From assembly GCA_025458525.1 (NCBI GenBank), contig JALOSF010000022.1:1-50704 (forward strand): 50,704 nt of DNA. The letters are read 5' to 3'. Positions within the stretch are counted from its first letter, which is position 1. The number at the start of each line of letters is the position of its first letter. Below the pieces are notes generated by a model that was not told the origin of the DNA, did no database searches, and saw only the letters and a program-made list of their open reading frames with translations. This document shows, in pieces, positions 8,480 through 16,399 of the stretch. This DNA is from Cypionkella sp. Lineage in GTDB: Bacteria; Pseudomonadota; Alphaproteobacteria; Rhodobacterales; Rhodobacteraceae. A program made the translations under genes and the position numbers.

Positions 8480-9608
8480 GGGGCGGGTTCAGCGCCTTGT
8501 TATAGGGCGTCCAATCCTTGATGTCGGGGTAGTGAAACTTGCGCCAGGCGCGCACCCTTGGGTTCATCATCCGACGCCACCACAGCGGGTTCATCGCGAT
8601 GGCCACCATGATCGGATAGCCGTAGGGCAGTTGCGGCGCCTCCTCCTCGCTGTAGCTTTGCAGCAAGGGAAAGCGTCGGTCCGGTTTGAAATGGTGATCG
8701 GAATGGCGTTGCAGGTTGATCAGCAACCAGTTCGACGCCCTTTGCGACGCGTTCCAGCTGTGATGCGGTTTGACATGTTCATACTTGCCCTCACCCAGAT
8801 GGCGCCGGGTCAGGCCGTAATGTTCCACATAGTTCACGGCCTCAAGCTGCCAGATTGCAACGGCAGCCTGATAGACAAACAGCCCCAGGCCCAGCCCGCC
8901 GCCTAGCGCATAGGCGAGGGCAAGCATCAGGAGTTGCAGCGCGCCATAACGCCAGAACGGATTGCTGCGGTGCCACCAGGGCAAGCCCCGGCGCGCCAGC
9001 ATGGCGACCTCGGCCTTCCAGGCCGACACCGGGCTTTGCGTCAGGACGCGGGGAAAAAAGCGGTGGAAGCCTTCGTTATACCGCGCGGTCACCGGATCGC
9101 GGCAGGTGCCGACATAAAGATGATGCACGCGCAAATGCTCTGACCGGAAATGGGAATAAAGCACGCTTGCCAGCAGGATATCTGCCATCCAGCGTTCCAC
9201 CCTGTCTTTCTGGTGCATCAGTTCGTGACTGTAATTGATCCCGACGATGCCGGTTATGAACCCGATTCCAAGGAACAGGACGCCCAGTTCCAGCCCGGAC
9301 AGATGGTTCGTGCGGGTGACATACCAGATCGTGCCGAACAGGATGACAAGTTGCAGCGGCGTCCAGATCAGCGTCAGAAGCTGATACCAGAACAGATCCT
9401 CCTCTGGCGTGTCCGGATCGGCGTTTTCGGTGTTCAACCCGGTCACTGCATCAAGCGAGGAATAGATCAGGATCGGATAAAGCGGCACCAGCGCCGTGAA
9501 CCAGCCACCATAGGTTGCCCCAAGCAACGCAAGGGGCACCATGCCAAGCGTCAACCAGAACGGCAGCGCCTGTTTCAATCCGGGGGCCTGGCTTGTCGAG
9601 TCTGACAT
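8472..9608 (-). CDS. alkB: Alkane 1-monooxygenase (AlkB family)
   Basis: Membrane di-iron hydroxylase that oxidises the terminal carbon of medium-chain alkanes, fed by rubredoxin. It has 378 residues from ATG 9608; an upstream extension would run into mutY. The His boxes are present: HELMH (128-132), HLRVHH (158-163), NYVEHYGL (259-266) and LQRHSDHH (299-306). The last two are typical of AlkB rather than of fatty acid desaturases. Several hydrophobic segments lie between residues 15 and 125 and around 220-255. No rubredoxin or rubredoxin reductase gene is seen nearby, so electron partners must lie elsewhere. The actual substrate chain length is unknown. Confidence 0.9.
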   Translation of the reverse strand: MSDSTSQAPGLKQALPFWLTLGMVPLALLGATYGGWFTALVPLYPILIYSSLDAVTGLNTENADPDTPEEDLFWYQLLTLIWTPLQLVILFGTIWYVTRTNHLSGLELGVLFLGIGFITGIVGINYSHELMHQKDRVERWMADILLASVLYSHFRSEHLRVHHLYVGTCRDPVTARYNEGFHRFFPRVLTQSPVSAWKAEVAMLARRGLPWWHRSNPFWRYGALQLLMLALAYALGGGLGLGLFVYQAAVAIWQLEAVNYVEHYGLTRRHLGEGKYEHVKPHHSWNASQRASNWLLINLQRHSDHHFKPDRRFPLLQSYSEEEAPQLPYGYPIMVAIAMNPLWWRRMMNPRVRAWRKFHYPDIKDWTPYNKALNPPPR

Positions 9609-9660
9609 CGTGACGGACCATCTGCCTTTTGGTGAAGATGCAACGGGGTCTTGGTAACAT

Positions 9661-10707
9661 TCAACGAGACAGTCTGTCCCGGGCGTGATCATAGGCTTTG
9701 CGCATCACGGTGGGCAGGTCTGCGGGACGAAATTGGTCGCGGCTCACGAACGCGCCCCGGTTGACCTGCGCCCCTGCAGGCAATTCCGCAAAGCGCACGT
9801 TCAGATACAGATGAAAATGGGTAAATGTATGGCGCACATCGCCAAGATCTTCCCACATGGCGGGCGTGGGTGCGTCACCCCCGGCGCCATCCCAGCCATC
9901 GCCCGGAAACCCGAGCATTCCGCCCAGCAATCCGCGTTCCGGGCGGCGTTCAAGCAGCAGCGCCCCGTCCCGCTCAGCGATCCAGACAGTGCCCCGCCGG
10001 ATGGGCTTTTCCGGCTTTTGCAGTTTGCGCGGCAGGTCCGTCTCAAGGCCAAGACGCCGGGCAAGGCATGCTTCGATCCACGGGCAAATGCCACAGGCCG
10101 GGCTTTTGGGGGTGCAGATCGTGGCGCCAAGATCCATCACCGCCTGGGCATAATCGCCGGGCCGTTCGGCGGGCGTCAGCGAGGCGGCACGCTCTGTCAA
10201 CTCTGCCTTTGCCGTTGGCAGCGGCGTTTGCACGGCAAACATCCGGGCCATCACCCGCTCGACATTGCCATCCACCACTGTCGCAGGCTCGTCAAAGGCG
10301 ATGGAGGCCACGGCGCTTGCGGTATAGGGTCCGACACCCGGCAAGGTCAGCAAAGCCGCGCGTGTTGCCGGGAACTGTCCATCATGCTCTGCAACCACGG
10401 CCCGCGCGCCGCGAAGCAGGTTTCGTGCCCTTGCGTAATAGCCAAGCCCCGCCCATTCGGCCATGACATCATCATCCCGCGCGGCGGCCAGATCGGCAAC
10501 CGTGGGCCAGCGCGCCGTAAAACGGTGAAAGTAATCCTTGACCGCCGCCACGGTGGTTTGTTGCAGCATCACCTCGGACAGCCAGATGCGATACGGGTCT
10601 GGCACCACACCGGCCTTGCGGTCTTGCGGTGACACGCGCCACGGCATGACCCGCGCGTGGCGGTCATACCAGCGCAGCAGCGCATCGCTCAATTCACCGT
10701 CACGCAA
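9661..10707 (-). CDS. mutY: A/G-specific adenine glycosylase MutY
   Basis: Removes adenine mispaired with 8-oxoguanine, working with MutM, which is also in this window. It has 348 residues. Glu45 in SEVMLQQTTV and Asp146 in VVDGNVERV are the catalytic residues, and the helix-hairpin-helix GVGPYTASAV precedes Asp146. The 4Fe-4S cluster cysteines are at 198, 205, 208 and 214 with the usual 6-2-5 spacing. The C-terminal part is a NUDIX-like 8-oxoG recognition domain. It lies 52 bp upstream of alkB on the same strand and is divergent from the DUF721 gene. Confidence 0.96.
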   Translation of the reverse strand: MRDGELSDALLRWYDRHARVMPWRVSPQDRKAGVVPDPYRIWLSEVMLQQTTVAAVKDYFHRFTARWPTVADLAAARDDDVMAEWAGLGYYARARNLLRGARAVVAEHDGQFPATRAALLTLPGVGPYTASAVASIAFDEPATVVDGNVERVMARMFAVQTPLPTAKAELTERAASLTPAERPGDYAQAVMDLGATICTPKSPACGICPWIEACLARRLGLETDLPRKLQKPEKPIRRGTVWIAERDGALLLERRPERGLLGGMLGFPGDGWDGAGGDAPTPAMWEDLGDVRHTFTHFHLYLNVRFAELPAGAQVNRGAFVSRDQFRPADLPTVMRKAYDHARDRLSR

Positions 10708-10788
10708 TCTTTATGTCCCTTGTCCTGCCTTGCCTCTGGCGGTGACGCCGCTGCACGATAAGATAGCTGCACGGATACAGGATACCAG

Positions 10789-11328
10789 ATGGCCCGCAGC
10801 GCATCCCCACCCTCACAGCCATCGCGCCGCTTGCGCGGCTTTGAACCAGCGTTCGGGTTGATGAAGGATCCTGTTCGCGCGGCGGGGGAATCGCGCGGCT
10901 TTGCCCTGACCCGTCTGTTGACCCATTGGGCCGAAACCGTGGGCGAAGACATGGCACGCTGCACGCGCCCCGTGAAGGTTGGCTATGGCCGCGAGGGCAT
11001 GGGTGGATCGCTGACGGTTTTGACAACGGGCCCGATGGCCCCGATGGTCGAGATGCAGAAGGAAATGATCCGCACCAAGGTCAACGCGATCTATGGCTAT
11101 AACGCGATTTCGCGGGTGCTTGTGACCCAGACCGCCCCCATTGGCTTTGCCGAGGGGCAGGTCGAATTCACCCCCGCGCCAAGGACGGTTGCAGCCCCGG
11201 ACCCCGCGATCAAGGCCGCGGCCGCCCAAACGGTCGCCCCCATTCACGACCCGGGCTTGCGCGCCGCGCTTGAAGCCTTGGCTGAAAACATCTTAAACCG
11301 TCGCAAGACGAAAGAAGGCGAGAAATGA
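10789..11328 (+). CDS. DUF721 (DciA-like) protein
   Basis: 179 residues. The region about 25-125 follows the DUF721 pattern, with a conserved W in LLTHWAETVGEDMARCTRPVK and the motif TVLTTGPMAPMVEMQKEMI. The DciA branch of DUF721 helps load the replicative helicase in bacteria lacking DnaC. That role is established for some members and is only inferred here. The C-terminal third is low-complexity and basic. The stop overlaps the start of the DsbA-like gene, suggesting coupled translation. Confidence 0.75.
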   Translation: MARSASPPSQPSRRLRGFEPAFGLMKDPVRAAGESRGFALTRLLTHWAETVGEDMARCTRPVKVGYGREGMGGSLTVLTTGPMAPMVEMQKEMIRTKVNAIYGYNAISRVLVTQTAPIGFAEGQVEFTPAPRTVAAPDPAIKAAAAQTVAPIHDPGLRAALEALAENILNRRKTKEGEK

Positions 11329-12026
11329 TGTCACTGAAAACAACTCTGGCCGCCCTGGCCCTCGTCGCGGCGGGCGGTTTTGGCCTGTGGTCCATGAGCT
11401 CGAGCGATGGTTCCCAGACGCTGATCCCGGTAGGCGCAGCACTGGCACAAGATGCCGGGGCCACACAAAATACGGCACCCGCTGCCGATGCGCCGGCGAT
11501 CGAGATCAAGGACATGACGCTTGGCCCGGTGGATGCCAAGGTCACGCTGATCGAATACGCCTCTTATACCTGCCCGCATTGCGCGAATTTTCACGCCAAT
11601 GTCTTCAAGGATCTGAAGCGTGACTACATCGATACCGGCAAGATCCACTTCATCTATCGTGAGGTGTATTTTGACCGTTATGGCCTCTGGGCTTCGATGG
11701 TGGCGCGCTGTGGCGGTGAGATGAAGTATTTCGGCGTGCAGGACCTGCTTTACAGCAACGTTCAGGAATGGGCCGGATCGGACGACCCGAATGTGGTTGT
11801 CGAGAACCTGAAAAAGATCGGTCGCACCGCCGGGATGACAGATGCCCAGCTTGACGCCTGCATGCAGGATGGTGCCAAGGCCCAGGCGATGGTCGATCAT
11901 TTTGAGGCATCGATGCAGGAATACGACGTGCAGGGAACGCCAACGCTGGTCGTCAACGGCACCAAGCATTCGAACATGACCTATGCCGACCTCAAGGCGC
12001 TGATCGACGCCGAGCTTGCAAAGTAA
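11325..12026 (+). CDS. DsbA-family periplasmic thiol oxidoreductase
   Basis: Thioredoxin-fold protein of 233 residues, probably exported. The N-terminus has a hydrophobic stretch (about 7-22), and an Ala-rich linker leads to the fold at about residue 60. The active site CPHC is at 83-86, and the cis-proline loop VQGTPTLVVNG is near residue 207. Between them is the helical insertion typical of DsbA and the DsbG/BdbD-like groups. The likely role is forming or shuffling disulfides in exported proteins. Either of two overlapping ATG codons (11325, 11328) may be the start. It directly precedes the CoA-transferase gene with no gap. Confidence 0.88.
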   Translation: MMSLKTTLAALALVAAGGFGLWSMSSSDGSQTLIPVGAALAQDAGATQNTAPAADAPAIEIKDMTLGPVDAKVTLIEYASYTCPHCANFHANVFKDLKRDYIDTGKIHFIYREVYFDRYGLWASMVARCGGEMKYFGVQDLLYSNVQEWAGSDDPNVVVENLKKIGRTAGMTDAQLDACMQDGAKAQAMVDHFEASMQEYDVQGTPTLVVNGTKHSNMTYADLKALIDAELAK

Positions 12027-13106
12027 ATGTCGGCCCCCCTTGCCGGTGTGAAGGTGGTGGAACTGGCACGGATCCTTGCGGGCCCGTGGGCAGGGCAGAC
12101 CTTGGCCGATCTGGGCGCCGATGTGATAAAGGTCGAGGCCCCCGAAGGCGATGACTATTTCCACGCAACCAACCGTGGCAAGCGATCAGTCGTCTGTGAT
12201 TTTCGCACGGCTGAGGGCCAAGAGGTAGCGCGCCGGCTGATCGCCGAGGCCGATGTGGTGATCGAGAACTTCAAGGTTGGCGGGCTTGCCAAATACGGGC
12301 TGGATTTTGCGACCCTTGCCAAGGTCAATCCGCGCCTGATCTATTGTTCGATCACCGGCTTTGGCCAGGACGGGCCATACGCGCATCGTGCCGGGTATGA
12401 CTTCATCATTCAGGGCATGGCCGGGTTGATGAGCGTGACCGGCGATGCAGATGGCCAGCCACAAAAGGTTGGCGTCGCAGTGACCGACATTTTCACCGGG
12501 GTTTACGCGGCAACCGCCATCCTGGCTGCGCTGCACCAGCGTCACGCCACGGGCCGTGGTCAGCATATCGACATGGCGCTGATGGATGTTGCGACCGGGA
12601 TCATGGCCAACCAGTCCATGAATTTTCTGGCAACCGGGGTCGCCCCGCGCAAGATGGGCAACGCCCACCCCAATCTTGCGCCCTATGCGGTGTTCGATTG
12701 TGTCGATGGCTGGCTGATCCTCGCCACCGGAAATGATGCGCAGTATCAACGGCTGTGCAAACTGCTTGGGCTGGACGACATCGCTTTTGCGCCCGAGTTC
12801 CTGACCAATGCAGACAGGGTGCAGAACCGGGCGGCCCTGACCGCGCGCCTGACCGATGCCACACGGACCTGGACCAAGGCCGATTTGCTGGCCGCATGCG
12901 AAGCGGCGGGCGTTCCGGCAGGCCCGATCAACGATCTGGCCGAGGTCTTTGCCGATCCGCAGATCGTGGCACGCCAGATGCAGATTGCCCCGGGTGGCAT
13001 CCCCGGCGTGCGTTCACCGTTCCGGTTTTCGGGGGCCGAGCTTGCGCTTGATCGCCCCGCCCCCAAGCTGGGAGAGCACCAGGGCGATCTGGACCGTCAG
13101 GCCTGA
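12027..13106 (+). CDS. Family III CoA-transferase (CaiB/BaiF type)
   Basis: Moves CoA between carboxylic acids through an aspartyl-CoA intermediate. It has 359 residues. The N-terminal pattern GVKVVELARILAGPWAGQ and LADLGADVIKVE are family signatures, and Asp154 in VAVTDIFTG is the expected catalytic residue. Substrate cannot be told from the sequence; formyl-CoA, carnitine and bile-acid enzymes share these motifs. The start directly abuts the preceding stop (TAA then ATG), so it is probably co-transcribed with the DsbA-like gene. Its last 10 bp overlap the end of convergent lpxK. Confidence 0.88.
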   Translation: MSAPLAGVKVVELARILAGPWAGQTLADLGADVIKVEAPEGDDYFHATNRGKRSVVCDFRTAEGQEVARRLIAEADVVIENFKVGGLAKYGLDFATLAKVNPRLIYCSITGFGQDGPYAHRAGYDFIIQGMAGLMSVTGDADGQPQKVGVAVTDIFTGVYAATAILAALHQRHATGRGQHIDMALMDVATGIMANQSMNFLATGVAPRKMGNAHPNLAPYAVFDCVDGWLILATGNDAQYQRLCKLLGLDDIAFAPEFLTNADRVQNRAALTARLTDATRTWTKADLLAACEAAGVPAGPINDLAEVFADPQIVARQMQIAPGGIPGVRSPFRFSGAELALDRPAPKLGEHQGDLDRQA

Positions 13107-14077
13107 TCAAGGGCGGCAAGCGCCTTGTCCAGCGTTGACCAGTCGTCGATCTGAAGCCGCACCACGAAGGCAAGCACCTTGGGGCGAAAGCTGGCGGGCA
13201 GCCTGACCTGATCCTTTTCGGTCGTGACCAGTTGCGCACCCAGATGGTTCGCCTCTGCCTCAAGCCGCCGCAACAGCGTGTCGGTCAGCGGTTGGTGATC
13301 ATCCAGTGAAACAGCGCGCACCAGCTCTGCGCCCTCGTCGCGCAGACTGGCAAAGAACTTGTCAGGATAGCCGATCCCGGCAAAGGCCAGCACGCGCTGC
13401 CCACGCCATTCCATCCCCATCCGCAGCGGCCGAAGCGCCCCCCGCATCCGAGGCAAGGTGATCTTGTGCCCCCAGGCGGATTCAAACCGCGTCTGCGCCT
13501 CCTCGGGGCCGATCGACAGCAACAGGTCGGCGCGGGCCAGCCCTGTGGCTACGGGTTCGCGCAGGGGGCCAGCCGGAATGCACAGGCCGTTTCCAAACCC
13601 GCGTTCGGCATCAACCACGATCAGGGACAGGGATTTCTTAACCGATGGGTTCTGAAACCCGTCATCAAGCAGGATGATCCTTGCGCCTGCGGCTTCGGCC
13701 GCCTTCACCCCTTCGGCGCGATCCTTGGCCACCCATGTCGGGGCAAAGGCCGATAACAGCAGCGGCTCGTCACCCACATCCGCGGCGCTGTGGCGCGCCA
13801 TGTCCACCCGAACGGGGCCGGTCAGCGCGCCGCCATAACCGCGAGAGACGACATGCGCCTGCTGCAGCGTTTCCAGCAGCGCGATGGCCGTCGGGGTTTT
13901 GCCTGTGCCGCCAGCGGTCAAGTTGCCGATGCAGATGACCGGAACCTTTGCCTCATACCCCGGGCGCGCCAAGCGCCGCCCTGTGGCGGCAGCATAAACC
14001 ATGCCCAAAGGGCGCAGCATCCCGGCGACAAGGCCGGGCGCCGATGGTGGGTTTTGCCAGAAGCCGGGCGCGCGCAT
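13097..14077 (-). CDS. lpxK: Tetraacyldisaccharide 4'-kinase
   Basis: Phosphorylates the 4' position of the lipid A disaccharide at the inner membrane. It has 326 residues from ATG 14077, whose first base is also the last base of the waaA stop, so translation is coupled. The P-loop GNLTAGGTGKTP is at 51-62, and LLDDGFQNPS carries the conserved Asp pair near the active site. A hydrophobic N-terminal helix (about 14-32) fits membrane association. The frame is open further upstream, but those codons lie inside waaA. Confidence 0.94.
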   Translation of the reverse strand: MRAPGFWQNPPSAPGLVAGMLRPLGMVYAAATGRRLARPGYEAKVPVICIGNLTAGGTGKTPTAIALLETLQQAHVVSRGYGGALTGPVRVDMARHSAADVGDEPLLLSAFAPTWVAKDRAEGVKAAEAAGARIILLDDGFQNPSVKKSLSLIVVDAERGFGNGLCIPAGPLREPVATGLARADLLLSIGPEEAQTRFESAWGHKITLPRMRGALRPLRMGMEWRGQRVLAFAGIGYPDKFFASLRDEGAELVRAVSLDDHQPLTDTLLRRLEAEANHLGAQLVTTEKDQVRLPASFRPKVLAFVVRLQIDDWSTLDKALAALDQA

Positions 14078-15273
14078 CACCCGTCGCCCTCGATGATCTT
14101 GCGCACCAACAGGGCCACGCGATCTGTCACCTCTGCCCCGTCTGTCGCCACGATCCACGCCGATTGCGCGAGGCGTGCCGCACGATCCGGTGACAGAAGA
14201 TCCGACAGCGCTTCGCCAAGGTCGGCCGCACTCCCGACTGCGCGCGCGGCCCTGGCGGCCCCAAGGCGCCCGAATGTGCTGCCGTAGGCACCGGGGCGCG
14301 GGCCGTAAAGGATGGCCGAACCAAGCGCCGCAGGCTCCATCGGATTTCGGATGCAGCCCTGCCCGGCCAGGCTTCCGCCCAGAAAGGTGATCGGGGCAAG
14401 ACGATACCAAAGCCCAAGCTCTGCCATGCCGTCGGCGACAAAGACCTCCACCTCGGCCTCCGGCTCCTGATCCTCGGCCCGCTGCGCGACGATCCAGCCT
14501 TCCTCGTCGGCAAGCCGCCGGGCAAGCTCGGGCGCGCGCGCTGGGTTCTGCGGCGCGATGATCAGCAGCAGGCGGTGGGCAAGGCTTTGCGCCGCGCGAT
14601 GCGCTGCGATCACCGCAGATTCCTCATCCTCGGGCAGGCCGACGGCAAGCCAGACCGGGCGCGTGGCAAGCAGTTTCGCCAGGGCCGAGCGTTCTGCCTC
14701 GAGGCAGGGCAAGGCGGCGCTGCTTTCTTCCATCCGACCCGTGACCTTGACCGCCGACAGGGCTGCGCCGCCCTTGCGAAAGGCGCGGGCGGCGGCCTCA
14801 TCCACCGTCATCACATGGCTGAAGCTGGACAGCGCAGACCGCATCAAACCGGGAAACCAGCCATCCCGCTCTCGCATCACATAGGGTTTTCGGCCATCGA
14901 CCAGCATCAGCGGAATGCCCTTTTCGCTTGCCTCATGCAGCAGGGCAGGGCGCAATTCGCCATGGGCAAAGATGCCGACATCCGGGCGCCAATGGTCAAG
15001 AAAGGCCCGTGCCGCGCTTGGATTATCGTCGGGCGGCGCAAGCCGGACCAGCCCCGGTCGCGCCGAAACGGCATCGGGGCAGGTCAGCACCACGGTCAGA
15101 CCATCCTCCTCGATCAGGCGCGCGGCAAGTTCCATCACGCCCCCCGCCGTCTCGGCGCTTGGCGCATGCATCCAGACATGCGGGCCGGTGCCGCGTTCGG
15201 TCCATGCGCTTTCCTCGACGGGACCGCGTCTGGGACGCAGGTTATACAGCGTCAGGCCAAGCGAATGGACCAT
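14077..15273 (-). CDS. waaA: 3-deoxy-D-manno-octulosonic acid transferase
   Basis: Transfers Kdo from CMP-Kdo onto lipid IVA in lipopolysaccharide core assembly. It has 398 residues. An N-terminal glycosyltransferase domain contains HAPSAETAGG and GELRPALL, the latter carrying the conserved Glu. The C-terminal GT-B half has APITFLGGSLAGQGCIRNPMEP-like family residues between about 310 and 335. It is divergent: the hydrophobic N-terminal anchor usual in WaaA is absent, and the text otherwise matches the family only moderately. The operon position with lpxK supports the call. Confidence 0.85.
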   Translation of the reverse strand: MVHSLGLTLYNLRPRRGPVEESAWTERGTGPHVWMHAPSAETAGGVMELAARLIEEDGLTVVLTCPDAVSARPGLVRLAPPDDNPSAARAFLDHWRPDVGIFAHGELRPALLHEASEKGIPLMLVDGRKPYVMRERDGWFPGLMRSALSSFSHVMTVDEAAARAFRKGGAALSAVKVTGRMEESSAALPCLEAERSALAKLLATRPVWLAVGLPEDEESAVIAAHRAAQSLAHRLLLIIAPQNPARAPELARRLADEEGWIVAQRAEDQEPEAEVEVFVADGMAELGLWYRLAPITFLGGSLAGQGCIRNPMEPAALGSAILYGPRPGAYGSTFGRLGAARAARAVGSAADLGEALSDLLSPDRAARLAQSAWIVATDGAEVTDRVALLVRKIIEGDG

Positions 15274-15285
15274 CTGTCTTGTCGA

Positions 15286-15531
15286 TTACCGATTTAGTTC
15301 TTCGGTGCCCGACGCGGGTTGTTCTTCGTCGCGCAGGCGGTGAATATGGGCGATGAAATAGCGCATATGGGCGTTGTCCACCGTGCGCTGCGCTTCGGCC
15401 TTCCAGGCTTTGTGCGCCGAGTCATAATCGCCAAACATCCCCACGATATGGATGTCATTCACATCCCGGAAGGCGGTTTTTGACGGATCAATCAATTCAC
15501 CTCCAAACACGAGGTGTAGGCGCTGCGTCAT
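15286..15531 (-). CDS. DUF4170 protein
   Basis: 81 residues, opening with MTQRLHLVFGGEL, a small family found next to LPS genes in alphaproteobacteria. The body pattern (DIHIVGMFGDYDSAHKAWK, then MRYFIAHIHRL) fits DUF4170 over the whole length. The function is unknown. It lies 12 bp upstream of waaA on the same strand and is probably the first gene of a DUF4170-waaA-lpxK operon. Confidence 0.85.
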   Translation of the reverse strand: MTQRLHLVFGGELIDPSKTAFRDVNDIHIVGMFGDYDSAHKAWKAEAQRTVDNAHMRYFIAHIHRLRDEEQPASGTEELNR

Positions 15532-15559
15532 GGGTCTGCTCCGTGATTTTGGGTTTTCC

Positions 15560-15575
15560 CCCTTGGGCCCAAGGG
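15560..15575. promoter_or_regulatory. Perfect 16-bp palindrome in a divergent intergenic region
   Basis: CCCTTGGGCCCAAGGG reads the same on both strands. It lies about 30 bp upstream of the DUF4170 start and 125 bp upstream of the transglycosylase start. No T-run follows on either strand, so an operator is more likely than a terminator. Confidence 0.4.
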
Positions 15576-15700
15576 TAACGAGGCCAAAGCCGGGGTCAAG
15601 TGCGCATCGGATAGACGGGTCTTACCGATTTGGAAAGATTCGCTTCGTAAGGTCCGGCAGAGCGCCAGAACGGCGTGAGACAATCTGGCGGGTGAAACTC

Positions 15701-16393
15701 ATGCGGTTTTTCAGGGCTGTGCTGCTTGCGGTTGCTGTGCTTTCGGGTCTGCCTCTGACGCTTGTCGGTCCTGCGCAGGCGCGCATGTCGCGCGAAATCG
15801 CCGATCAATGTGATGCCGCTGCCCTGGCCGCATCGCGGGCCACCGGCGTGCCCGATGCCGTCTTGCGCGCCATTTCCCGTGTGGAAACAGGCCGGTCGGT
15901 GGATGGTCAGCTTGCCCCCTGGCCCTGGACGGTCAATCAGGCTGGCGATGGGTCATTCTTTGCGTCGGTGGACGATGCGATGGATCATGTCGCCGCCGCC
16001 ATGGCAGAGGGGCAGCGCAACATCGATGTCGGCTGTTATCAGATCAACATCCGCTGGCACGGCGAAGAATTTGCGTCATTGGCCAATATGTTCGAACCGA
16101 CGGAAAACGCCCTTTATGCGGCGCGTTTTCTGCTGCGCCTTTACGACGAATTCGGCACATGGGAAGGGGCGATCGGCGCCTATCATTCGCGGCAAGCCGC
16201 AGCGGCCGAAGCCTATGTTGCCAAGGTCGCATCGCATCTGTCGGGCCCGGTGGAGGCTGGCGCGCCCATCCTGATCGCCGCCGACACGCCAAGGGACAAC
16301 AGCTATCCGTTGTTTCGTCAGGGGGCGACACGGGGCCACGGCTCCTTGGTCTCGACCGATTTTGACAGCCCCGTTCTGCCGCTGTTCCGGTAA
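15701..16393 (+). CDS. Exported lytic transglycosylase (SLT domain), probably flagellar
   Basis: 230 residues from ATG 15701; GTG 15692 is possible. The signal peptide AVLLAVAVLSGLPLTLVGPAQA ends near residue 27. The SLT fold begins at about 47 with the catalytic Glu62 in AISRVETGR, then CYQINIRWHGE and the AYHSR motif. It cleaves peptidoglycan glycan strands in the periplasm. It is the first gene before flhA, 6 bp apart, and the FlgJ homologue in this window lacks a muramidase domain. Together these suggest that it opens the wall for the rod, as SltF does in Rhodobacter sphaeroides. Confidence 0.85.
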   Translation: MRFFRAVLLAVAVLSGLPLTLVGPAQARMSREIADQCDAAALAASRATGVPDAVLRAISRVETGRSVDGQLAPWPWTVNQAGDGSFFASVDDAMDHVAAAMAEGQRNIDVGCYQINIRWHGEEFASLANMFEPTENALYAARFLLRLYDEFGTWEGAIGAYHSRQAAAAEAYVAKVASHLSGPVEAGAPILIAADTPRDNSYPLFRQGATRGHGSLVSTDFDSPVLPLFR

Positions 16394-16399
16394 TCCGAC

